A DNA stretch of 51,865 nucleotides, taken from the IMG/VR virus record IMGVR_UViG_3300013093_000065, positions 1-51,865 of that record, one strand, 5' to 3'. The translations under genes and the position numbers were made by a program. The notes below the pieces were generated by a model that had not been told where the DNA came from, made no database searches, and saw only the letters and a list, made by a program, of their open reading frames with translations. Positions 15,186 through 22,854 of the stretch are shown here, piece after piece. How positions within the stretch are numbered: position 1 is the first letter of the stretch; every line of letters begins with the position of its first letter. Origin of the DNA: a virus.

Positions 15186-15569
15186 ATGATAGAATTTTTA
15201 AACGAATTTACTGAATTCTTTTTGAAGATGGTATTCTTCTACTTTATTGCGTGGACTGCTACTCTGTTTGTACAAGGATGGCTCGAGGCAAAGAATAAAG
15301 AGTTAGAAGCGGTTGTCCGCCACTTAGACAATTTGATTCGTGCTGTCAAAGTCGAAACTCATGGAGAAATGACCTATTGGTTTGATGCCGAGAATGATCG
15401 TTTTATTGCCCAGGGTCGTACACAAGATGAAATTGTTGCTATTCTCAAAGAACGATTTCCAAAAAATATCTTTTTACTTGAAAAGGTACTTTTAGCTGGT
15501 CCAGATTTTAAACCTGTTCCAGTAACCGACGAAGACGCTCACAAACTTTCTATCAAATTCAAATTATGA
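15186..15569 (+). CDS. Membrane-anchored conserved phage protein
   Basis: 127 residues. One N-terminal transmembrane helix (about 10-30, MVFFYFIAWTATLFVQG) follows an acidic amphipathic start. The cytoplasmic remainder has a heptad-like helix and a beta pair (EMTYWFDAENDRFIAQG) before a TQDEIVAILKERFP helix. From memory similar proteins occur in T4-like aquatic phages; function unknown. The leader is about 17 bases and lacks a ribosome site. Confidence 0.7.
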   Translation: MIEFLNEFTEFFLKMVFFYFIAWTATLFVQGWLEAKNKELEAVVRHLDNLIRAVKVETHGEMTYWFDAENDRFIAQGRTQDEIVAILKERFPKNIFLLEKVLLAGPDFKPVPVTDEDAHKLSIKFKL

Positions 15570-15961
15570 CAATGCACCTCGAAGGTCCGTGGCTCAGTAC
15601 CACTGGTAAGAAAAAAGGCAAGCAAAAGTGGGCATCAGCTGAAGCCAAACGTAAGTATGAGCAACAGCAAGAATCCTGGTCAAATCTACTTAAATCTCAC
15701 GGTATTACAAAGAATACTCCCAAGGTCAAGGCTAAAAATACTGTAGGTAATTTAGCTGATTCTTACAGGTTTACCGTGCCTCCCGGGCGTGAAATGCCTC
15801 GTATTAACAGTCGAGACACAGGGTGGGTACCATGTACCAAGTCCGCTGATAAAGTATATACTGGTACCAAAGTTAAAGGTATTGGTACTATGCACAAATC
15901 CAATGCCGTTCCTATCTTCTCAGATGACGAAGCAGTTGAGATAAGTAAAATGCGACGTTAA
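15566..15961 (+). CDS. Conserved basic phage protein
   Basis: 131 residues, strongly basic at the N-terminus (STTGKKKGKQKWASAEAKRK), then a helix with QQQESW and an RDTGWVPC stretch. The HLEGPWLSTTG opening is one I associate with hypothetical proteins of T4-like phages, where no function is known. ATG 15566 or ATG 15572 may start it; the first overlaps the previous stop. Nucleic-acid binding would suit the charge. Confidence 0.7.
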   Translation: MTMHLEGPWLSTTGKKKGKQKWASAEAKRKYEQQQESWSNLLKSHGITKNTPKVKAKNTVGNLADSYRFTVPPGREMPRINSRDTGWVPCTKSADKVYTGTKVKGIGTMHKSNAVPIFSDDEAVEISKMRR

Positions 15962-15975
15962 GGAGATAAACGCAC

Positions 15976-16197
15976 TTGAGCAAAAAAGATGATATCATCG
16001 AAATGAGCGGGGTAGTAGACGAAGTTCTACCAAATGCTATGTTTCGTGTAATTTTAGAAAATGGGCATAAAATCACTGCCACACTTGGTGGTAGACTTAG
16101 ACAGAATAATATACGCATATTATTAGGTGATAGTGTAGACGTTGAAATGTCAACTTACGACCTAAGCCGCGGACGAGTTGTTTACCGCAACAAATAA
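15976..16197 (+). CDS. infA: Translation initiation factor IF-1
   Basis: 73 residues, against 71-72 in bacteria. The whole OB fold is readable: [49 protein letters not shown], then [11 protein letters not shown], each block aligning with bacterial IF-1. IF-1 occupies the 30S A site, helps IF-2 and IF-3 set the initiator tRNA and affects start selection. Start is TTG 15976 with AAGGAG about ten bases upstream. A phage copy could bias host ribosomes towards phage messages; note the predicted leaderless phage genes in this window. A host-contaminant origin is unlikely because phage genes flank it tightly. Confidence 0.92.
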   Translation: MSKKDDIIEMSGVVDEVLPNAMFRVILENGHKITATLGGRLRQNNIRILLGDSVDVEMSTYDLSRGRVVYRNK

Positions 16198-16199
16198 TC

Positions 16200-17075
16200 A
16201 TGTTTCAAATAATTCCCACATTATCCAGGCAGGATACACTATGGCCCGGCATTACCAATGAGCCAAGAAGTTGGTATCACGAACGTGTAGTGGGATCCAA
16301 TGAATTACTAATCACTGTTGGCGACTCTTGGACCTGGGGCGATGCCTTGGGAAATATATTTTTTCAATCCCCGGGATCGCCAAACAATGTCAACGACGAT
16401 TACGAGCACAGAACTACACATGTTTATGGTGCATTGTTAGCTGATCGTCTTGGCACAGACTTTTTGAACTTGGCATTTTGTGGTTGCGGTAACAGTTGGA
16501 TGAGTGAAAAGTTAGCCCTATTCTTACCCGACTTGGTCAAACGCTATTCAAAAATTACAGTAGTCATAACACTGACAGAAATTGGACGTGATGTAGCCAG
16601 CAGATATTGGGTCACGTCTGACCTGGACATGACTACATTAACTGGATTTTTAGAAAGTCTTGAACGCACAAGCCTGCGTCGATTCAAAGACCTGTTTGAT
16701 CAATATCCCAATGTTGACTTTTTAGTTGGACGTAATTTTACTTTTACTTACCCAGACAATTATCAATACTGTCAACAACACCTGCTTAAAACCTGGGTTG
16801 AAATAATTGAGGAGCAACAGGATATAGGACAGTATCCACGAGATCTACGCATGATGTCGGGTATCGCTTTTACTCCGGTTACAGAAACAATCAACGTCCA
16901 CGGACTGCAAAACAAATTCAAAGAAGAACTTTTACGTGAAATGACTCTGGCCACAGAAGCAATTACCTGGCTTGAACGGTCGGCCCTTAACAGCCGTTGG
17001 GCCACTAAACACCCCACAGAACCAGCACACGAGCTCTGGGCAAATTATCTTTATAATACTATTACAAATAAATAG
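16200..17075 (+). CDS. SGNH/GDSL-type hydrolase
   Basis: 291 residues. Block I is VGDSWTWGD with the nucleophile Ser (about residue 43). A GCGNSW block near residue 100 supplies the Gly and Asn of the oxyanion hole, and a C-terminal HPTEPAHELWANYL supplies the catalytic His. These residues define SGNH esterases, which remove acyl or acetyl groups from sugars, lipids or peptidoglycan. Substrate unknown; in a phage, modification of surface polysaccharide is plausible. It begins three bases after the IF-1 stop. Confidence 0.78.
   Translation: MFQIIPTLSRQDTLWPGITNEPRSWYHERVVGSNELLITVGDSWTWGDALGNIFFQSPGSPNNVNDDYEHRTTHVYGALLADRLGTDFLNLAFCGCGNSWMSEKLALFLPDLVKRYSKITVVITLTEIGRDVASRYWVTSDLDMTTLTGFLESLERTSLRRFKDLFDQYPNVDFLVGRNFTFTYPDNYQYCQQHLLKTWVEIIEEQQDIGQYPRDLRMMSGIAFTPVTETINVHGLQNKFKEELLREMTLATEAITWLERSALNSRWATKHPTEPAHELWANYLYNTITNK
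17067..17074 (+). promoter_or_regulatory. Late-type promoter motif, predicted leaderless start of SOD
   Basis: AATAAATA (17067-17074), five bases (GTAGT), then ATG 17080. By the T4 late-promoter rule +1 is the A of the start codon. Confidence 0.5.
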
Positions 17076-17079
17076 TAGT

Positions 17080-17625
17080 ATGAATGATATTCGCGAAACA
17101 ATAGACCTATTAGAAGCTAAAAATAAGCACACATTAGAGCAGATTAAACTGCCCTATAGCTATACAGCTTTAAGCCCTGTACTAAGCCAAACTAATTTGG
17201 ATTTACACTATGGCAAACTTTATAAAGGTTATGTTGACCGTTATAATTCCGGCGAGGGCGATCCTGCATTTAACGAAGCAGGTGCCTATCTACACGACAT
17301 ATTTTTTAGCCAATTCCGTCATCCAACCCCAGTACGCCCAACAGGTCGAGTCAGTGATTTAATCAATCGTCACTATGGTACATTTTTAGATTTTAAAGCA
17401 GAATTTAAAAAAGTAGCAATGACAGTCCAAGGATCGGGCTGGTGCTACCTGGCCCGCAACGGACAGGTTAAAAAAATATCAAATCATGCTAAACGTGCAG
17501 ATATTGTTATCTTAGTTGACATGTGGGAACACAGCTATCAAACAGACTACAGTTCAAACAAATCCAAATACTTAGACAATATTTGGAGAATAATGGATTG
17601 GTCTGTTATCAGTCAGAGAGTATAA
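17080..17625 (+). CDS. sod: Iron/manganese superoxide dismutase
   Basis: 181 residues, a little shorter than the usual 190-205. The opening IKLPYSYTALSPVLS aligns with the family start. Metal ligands are H43 (LDLHYGK), H72 (AYLHDIFF), D147 and H151 (VDMWEHSYQTDY); GSGWCYLA is the expected core turn. The gateway Tyr (Y51) is kept, but the His usually four residues after the first ligand is Leu (L47). The enzyme converts superoxide to hydrogen peroxide and oxygen in the cytoplasm. It is directly followed by an Fe-S assembly gene. Start 17080 is chosen because the protein begins there and because a late-type box is six bases upstream; no ribosome site is seen. Confidence 0.9.
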   Translation: MNDIRETIDLLEAKNKHTLEQIKLPYSYTALSPVLSQTNLDLHYGKLYKGYVDRYNSGEGDPAFNEAGAYLHDIFFSQFRHPTPVRPTGRVSDLINRHYGTFLDFKAEFKKVAMTVQGSGWCYLARNGQVKKISNHAKRADIVILVDMWEHSYQTDYSSNKSKYLDNIWRIMDWSVISQRV

Positions 17626-17952
17626 ATGCTAACTATTACCAATTCAGCAGTAGAAAAAATTCAAGACATTTTAGCCGAAGAAAATAACCCAAGTTTAAAA
17701 CTACGTGTTTTTGTACAAGGTGGTGGTTGCTCGGGTATGCAATACGGCTTTACGTTAGATGAAGCAGTTAACGAAGATGACTTTGATCTTGACATTGATG
17801 GTATACACGTTTTAGTAGATTCAATGAGTGGCACATATTTACAAGGTGCTGAAATTGACTACAAAGACGATGTTATGGGTGCCAGTTTTACTATCAAAAA
17901 TCCTAACGCACAGACTACCTGCGGGTGCGGCTCAAGTTTTAGCCCTTATTAA
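17626..17952 (+). CDS. erpA: Fe-S cluster carrier/insertion protein of the ErpA/IscA (HesB) family
   Basis: 108 residues, full family length. The three conserved cysteines are C35 ([10 protein letters not shown]), C99 and C101 (TTCGCGSSF). These proteins receive an Fe-S cluster and pass it to client apoproteins. The ATG follows the superoxide dismutase stop without a gap, so the two are co-expressed. Clients in this genome could include the two radical SAM proteins. IscA-like genes are known in some marine T4-like phages. Confidence 0.93.
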   Translation: MLTITNSAVEKIQDILAEENNPSLKLRVFVQGGGCSGMQYGFTLDEAVNEDDFDLDIDGIHVLVDSMSGTYLQGAEIDYKDDVMGASFTIKNPNAQTTCGCGSSFSPY

Positions 17953-17983
17953 AATTTCCCAATAACCTAATATCAGCTTTGGT

Positions 17984-17991
17984 GCTAAATA
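17984..17991 (+). promoter_or_regulatory. T4-like late promoter motif before the first fibre gene
   Basis: GCTAAATA, with predicted +1 near 17997 and AAGGA at 17999 ahead of ATG 18015. Confidence 0.55.
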
Positions 17992-18014
17992 CAGCATACA
18001 AGGACTATATTTCT

Positions 18015-21000
18015 ATGGCTTTTGCTAACGTAAACATTGGCGCACACACTTCGGATGGTACCGGTGACTCTCTAAGAGTTGCCTTCCAAAAAATAAATCA
18101 GAATTTTGCTAACATAGCATCCATGGGCAATCCGGGTCCAGTTCAATCTGTAAATGGTCATTCCGGAAATGTTGTATTAACAGCTGCTGATATTGTTGGT
18201 GTAGCATCTGTAGGCTATGCCGATGGAGTAGGTTATGCTGGTAATACCTATACTAATTTTGTATTTGATAACATACAGTCTAACGTTTATAATTTTGTAG
18301 CTGGAAACTTAGCCTCCTCTATCAGTCAAACTGCTACCAATTTGGTCATCACCGGAGATTTATTATCTCCGATTAATGCTAACATAGCCGGTGCTAATGC
18401 TGCCATTGCTTCGTTACAAAGTACTGTTGGCGGTTATTCATCGAGCATTTCTTCGTTGAGTAATAATTTAAGCAACCAACAAGGATTGATTTCAGCATTA
18501 CAGGCAAATGCTGCTACTCAAGCTGGTCAGATTGCCGGAGTTAGTTCTGCAATCGTCACAGCTAACACACAATTAAAAGGCTACACAGACACAGCGATTT
18601 CTACAGCAATCAACACAGCAATTAATAATTTGATTAATTCTGCACCAGGTACCTTAGATACCTTGGGAGAAATTGCTGCCAACTTAGCCACTGATGCTGG
18701 AGCAATTGGCGGTATACTAAACAGTATTACCAATATTAACAGCAATATCAATGCTACTAATTCAGCAATTATATCTGCAAACACAGATATGAAGGCCTAT
18801 GTCGATACTGCAAACAGCATCCAAGCTGGACAGATTTCTACTTTAATTTCTAATACTGGTGTAATTGCCGGTGAATTAAATTCTCTATTGACTAACTTTA
18901 GCAACACACAAAATCTTGTTAGTCAAAACACGTCAGACATTGAAACAATTAATACCAGATTAGAAGGCGGAAATACTGCTATCATTGTTTCTAACTCAGC
19001 TGTGGTTAGTTATGTAAACGACAAGGTCTCTTTATTACAAGCTGGACTTAACGGAGCCAATGCGGCCATAGTAACTGCCAACACAACAATGAAAGGTTAT
19101 GTTGATGCTGTTACTGCGGCGTGGACTGCAAACGCTGTTGAACAGCTTAGTCAGATTACCGGAGCCAATGCGGCCATAGTAACTGCTAACACAGCATTAA
19201 AATCCTATGTTGACGACAACATTGGATCTACCAATAGCAATGTAGCATCTGTCAACTCTAACATCGGTGCAATAAATTCTACCATTGCATCCATTGAAAC
19301 AAATTTAAATGGCTACTCAGATTTATTTGGCTACATTACATCTAATATAAATCAAATTAATTCCAACGTTACTGCTACAAATGCCGCAATCGTTACAGCC
19401 AATTCTGCGATGCAATTATATGTTGTTGACTATGTCGATCAGCAGATCATTGCTGTTGGCAATTACGGTAACATCAATGTTGCTGCCTATTTGCCAACTC
19501 ATACCGGTAACGTTGCAGGCCAAAACTTTATTACTTCGCAGGGTATATTCTGGTCTAATGGTGCACCATTTACGTCGGCTAATTTAACACACGACTTGCC
19601 TTTATACTCCGGCAACGTTTCGGCAAAAACTTTATTAGTAACAGGTGATAGTACCACAGGTTTCTATCCTATCTATTCAGGACTACAATCTGGTTACTTT
19701 ATAATTCCAAACTTGCTTGGACAGTTCAGTGCCAACGCAAACAGTTACGCACAGTTAAACATTACAAATATTAATAGCGGTAGTGAAGCAACAACAGACT
19801 ACGTTGCTACCGCCAACAACGGAACTGACAGTTCTTTTTATGTTGACGTAGGTATTGCTGGCAGTAACTACGATGGTACACACCCAGCAAACAATTTAGG
19901 TACTGCAATTTTCCCTAATGATGCTTACATTTATACTCAGGGCAATAATCCATCAGACACCGGAGGTAATTTATTAGTCGGTGCTGTTACTCCTGGTAAG
20001 GGAATTTTCTTTATAGCTGGCGGTCACGATCAGGCAAATATTGCTGTTGCAATTCATAATCCAAATACCGCACCAATCAGCAGTGGTACAGGTACGTTGG
20101 TAGTTAAAGGTGGCGTGGGCATTGGCGGAAATATCAACGCCGGTCTGTTTAATACCAGCCTACACAATATTAAAGGTAATTTATTACTTGGTCAAGGTAA
20201 TGTCATTGCATCTGCCGATACAGTTTTAACTATTAATTTAAACACTGACACACCAATCACATCGGCTAACAATACCGTTCATCTTAGCGGAGCAAGTGGT
20301 CACAGTACTTTCTTAGGTATAGATTCCTTTGGCACAGGATTTGTGTCCGGTATTAATTTACGTACTTCCAGAGGTAATTCCGGTTCTCCATCGGCTTCGC
20401 AGGCAGGTGACATATTAGGAATTGTTGTTTCCAGAGGCTATGGTAGCACTGGATATTCTGCGGTAACTGGTTCTGGTAGCCAAGTTAGTTTCTCAGCAGC
20501 AGAAAACTATACCGATACGGCACAGGGTTCTTACATTAACCTACGTCCAGTACCAATTGGTTCTAACGTAGCTACAACGGCTGTAAATATCAGCGCAACT
20601 ACTACAACTATTGCCGCATCTACCGCAAGTACAAGTTTCCTAAATGGTGCCTTGGTAGTTGGTGGTGGAGCAGGTATAAATGGTAATTTAAATGTATTGG
20701 CCAACGTTGGTGCAGGAAATATCAGTGCTGGCGGTAGCATCACATCTACAAATAACGTTACTGCTGCTAATTATTTCTTTGCCAACGGTACAAACATTTT
20801 AAGTACTATCAGCAAGCCATCCAGAACTATATTAACAGCAACTACGGCAACATTGGCCGCAGGTGCCAGCGCAAACGTATTGCTTGGTGGCTACAAAGGC
20901 TATTACCTGTACAGTATTCAAGTTGATAATGCTGCCTGGGTAACTTTATATACATCAAACTCCTCGGCTACAACAGACTATAGTCGTTCAATATCAACTG

Positions 21001-21194
21001 ATCCAACGCCAGGATCTGGCGTTATTGCTGAAGCTATTACCAGTGGCGCTGCTACACAATACTTTACACCAGGCGTAATAGGATACAATGCTGAATCGCC
21101 AGCAACTGCAATTATTCCAATGAAGGTCTACAACAACGGTGGATCAAGTGCAACCATTACTGTACAGTTAACTTTAGTACAAACGGAGCAGTAA
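18015..21194 (+). CDS. Large tail-fibre-like virion protein
   Basis: 1059 residues from ATG 18015 (AAGGA 11 bases upstream; an upstream TTG at 17979 lies before the late motif and is rejected). The N-terminus has the GDSLRVAFQKINQNFANI module, shared in looser form with the gene at 22855. Residues 90-480 are a low-complexity helical repeat built on GANAAIVTANTxxKxYVD, likely a trimeric coiled coil. Later come beta-repeat blocks (TGTLVVKGGVGIGGNI, GALVVGGGAGINGNL) and a beta-sandwich-like end. Function in host attachment is inferred from this architecture and the neighbours. Confidence 0.82.
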   Translation: MAFANVNIGAHTSDGTGDSLRVAFQKINQNFANIASMGNPGPVQSVNGHSGNVVLTAADIVGVASVGYADGVGYAGNTYTNFVFDNIQSNVYNFVAGNLASSISQTATNLVITGDLLSPINANIAGANAAIASLQSTVGGYSSSISSLSNNLSNQQGLISALQANAATQAGQIAGVSSAIVTANTQLKGYTDTAISTAINTAINNLINSAPGTLDTLGEIAANLATDAGAIGGILNSITNINSNINATNSAIISANTDMKAYVDTANSIQAGQISTLISNTGVIAGELNSLLTNFSNTQNLVSQNTSDIETINTRLEGGNTAIIVSNSAVVSYVNDKVSLLQAGLNGANAAIVTANTTMKGYVDAVTAAWTANAVEQLSQITGANAAIVTANTALKSYVDDNIGSTNSNVASVNSNIGAINSTIASIETNLNGYSDLFGYITSNINQINSNVTATNAAIVTANSAMQLYVVDYVDQQIIAVGNYGNINVAAYLPTHTGNVAGQNFITSQGIFWSNGAPFTSANLTHDLPLYSGNVSAKTLLVTGDSTTGFYPIYSGLQSGYFIIPNLLGQFSANANSYAQLNITNINSGSEATTDYVATANNGTDSSFYVDVGIAGSNYDGTHPANNLGTAIFPNDAYIYTQGNNPSDTGGNLLVGAVTPGKGIFFIAGGHDQANIAVAIHNPNTAPISSGTGTLVVKGGVGIGGNINAGLFNTSLHNIKGNLLLGQGNVIASADTVLTINLNTDTPITSANNTVHLSGASGHSTFLGIDSFGTGFVSGINLRTSRGNSGSPSASQAGDILGIVVSRGYGSTGYSAVTGSGSQVSFSAAENYTDTAQGSYINLRPVPIGSNVATTAVNISATTTTIAASTASTSFLNGALVVGGGAGINGNLNVLANVGAGNISAGGSITSTNNVTAANYFFANGTNILSTISKPSRTILTATTATLAAGASANVLLGGYKGYYLYSIQVDNAAWVTLYTSNSSATTDYSRSISTDPTPGSGVIAEAITSGAATQYFTPGVIGYNAESPATAIIPMKVYNNGGSSATITVQLTLVQTEQ
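19054..19197 (+). repeat. Near-identical DNA repeat inside the fibre gene
   Basis: A 25-base block beginning GGAGCCAATGCGGCC occurs at about 19054 and again at about 19162, 108 bases apart, encoding the GANAAIVTAN unit of the coiled-coil repeat. Recent duplication or exchange of repeat units is likely. Confidence 0.7.
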
Positions 21195-21195
21195 C

Positions 21196-22794
21196 ATGGC
21201 AACCACTGTGCCATCCGATATCAGTAAACAACTACTGATCAGCATCTACGTTAAACGAGACGTTCACGACAACGGCATGACCTTAAAGGAATATGCCGAT
21301 GCTGTTATTGCCGGTACACATCCAATTTTAGATCATGATGAATATGTGTATCAATTTGGCGCCATACAAGAAGAAATTGATTTGGTAGTTAATTGGGCAA
21401 CTGCCAATGGTCTACAGGTTATTTCGTCTGATGCAGGAATAGCAACAGTTAAACTACAAGGTACCGTAGGATTGTTCAACAGTTTGTTTAATATCACATT
21501 AGTTGATGTAACTGATGACACAAGAACTTATGTAAATTATACAGGGACTGTTACTATTCCCAGTGCCATCATAGGCGTTGTAGAAAATGTATTGGGCTTT
21601 GATCAAAGTTTTGTGGCCACCAAACACGCAGTTACCGTTCCGCTCAACGCTACTAACCCCGATACAGTCAATCCAAACTACTCTGGTGCTGTTACTCCTG
21701 TTGACGTAGCTACAGCATATAATTTACCCGCAGGCGATGGTTATGGTGGATGTATTGGAATTTTTGAATTAACATATTCTGGTTACGTCACCGGATATAG
21801 TACAACCGATGTAACCAATAGTTTTAGTCGCATTGGTTTGACTGCTCCAACTATTGTAAACATAAATGTCGACGGAGCCTCTGCAAGTACTACCAGCGAC
21901 GCTGAAAGTATGTTAGACATTTACTGTGCTGGTGCAGTTGCACCTCGAGCAAAAATAGCCTACTATACAGCACCCAACGGCGGAACAACCGGCATTAATG
22001 ATAATATTCTTGCTGCTGCTGCGGATACTGTAAATAATCCCAGCGTGTTGAGTATTAGTTGGGGAATAGGCGATGGCAATTCTTTTGACACCGCCATGCA
22101 AACTTGTGTAGTCAAGGGAATTACAGTTATTGTAAGTTCCGGAGACCACGGGGCAACGGGCGGTGCAATCGATTCCAGCAGTTGTACCAGCCCTTACATG
22201 ATCAGTGCAGGTGGCACAAATATTGGAATTACCAGTGGTACAAAAATAGGCGAGTATGCCTGGGTCAGCAGTGGCGGCGGAGTTAGTTCTTCTCAACCAA
22301 GACCAAGTTGGCAAAATGGATTGACCTATACTACTAAAACCAACACCGGAACTTTGGGTACACCAACTGCCCTACCGCGTCGAGGTATTCCCGATATCAG
22401 TGCACCAGCAGATCCTTACACAGGATATCAATTTTATGTAAACGGTATACTACAACAATATGGTGGAACCAGTGCTGCCGCTCCGTTTTTAGCCGGGGCT
22501 ATAGTTAGATTAAATCAATTATTGGGCAAAAGAATTAGTTTACCAATGTCTACTTTTTACGGAAATACCACAGCATTTACAGACATTACCGGAGGCGATA
22601 ACATCAGCGGTTATTCAATTGGTTATGCAGCTACCACTGGATGGGACGCTGCCACTGGGTTAGGTGTTATAAATGGCCCTAATTTCTACAAATTATTTAA
22701 AACTGGCTCGACTTTTCCAAGACAAAACTACGGTTTTAGACCCACAACTGGCGTCGGTTATCCCAGACCTTATCAGAAACTTACCGGTCGTTAA
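21196..22794 (+). CDS. Peptidase S53 (sedolisin/kumamolisin family) with propeptide
   Basis: 532 residues. Residues 1-145 resemble the pro-kumamolisin activation domain, with a FGFxQ-like junction. The catalytic residues of the family are all present: E237 and D241 (DAESMLDIYCAG, the normal four-residue spacing), D317 (VSSGDHGATGG, oxyanion Asp) and S426 (YGGTSAAAPFLAG). SISWGIGD and a C-terminal DITGG...DAATGLG calcium site complete the fold. S53 enzymes are acid endopeptidases that self-activate. No signal peptide is visible. It lies between two fibre genes, two bases after the first, with GGAG before its ATG, so it is probably a virion protein that processes fibres or digests host surface protein. 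Either role is inference. Confidence 0.9.
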   Translation: MATTVPSDISKQLLISIYVKRDVHDNGMTLKEYADAVIAGTHPILDHDEYVYQFGAIQEEIDLVVNWATANGLQVISSDAGIATVKLQGTVGLFNSLFNITLVDVTDDTRTYVNYTGTVTIPSAIIGVVENVLGFDQSFVATKHAVTVPLNATNPDTVNPNYSGAVTPVDVATAYNLPAGDGYGGCIGIFELTYSGYVTGYSTTDVTNSFSRIGLTAPTIVNINVDGASASTTSDAESMLDIYCAGAVAPRAKIAYYTAPNGGTTGINDNILAAAADTVNNPSVLSISWGIGDGNSFDTAMQTCVVKGITVIVSSGDHGATGGAIDSSSCTSPYMISAGGTNIGITSGTKIGEYAWVSSGGGVSSSQPRPSWQNGLTYTTKTNTGTLGTPTALPRRGIPDISAPADPYTGYQFYVNGILQQYGGTSAAAPFLAGAIVRLNQLLGKRISLPMSTFYGNTTAFTDITGGDNISGYSIGYAATTGWDAATGLGVINGPNFYKLFKTGSTFPRQNYGFRPTTGVGYPRPYQKLTGR

Positions 22795-22820
22795 GCAACG
22801 CACCTAACATATCCAATTGA

Positions 22821-22828
22821 GCTAAATA
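22821..22828 (+). promoter_or_regulatory. T4-like late promoter motif
   Basis: GCTAAATA, predicted +1 near 22834, ahead of the fibre gene at 22855 whose leader carries AGGA. Confidence 0.55.
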
Positions 22829-22854
22829 TACATAATATTGGATAAACCAGGACT

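Noticed and set aside
17979-18014. TTG at 17979 as start of the first fibre gene
   Set aside because: It would precede the late promoter's +1 and lacks a ribosome site; ATG 18015 has AAGGA.
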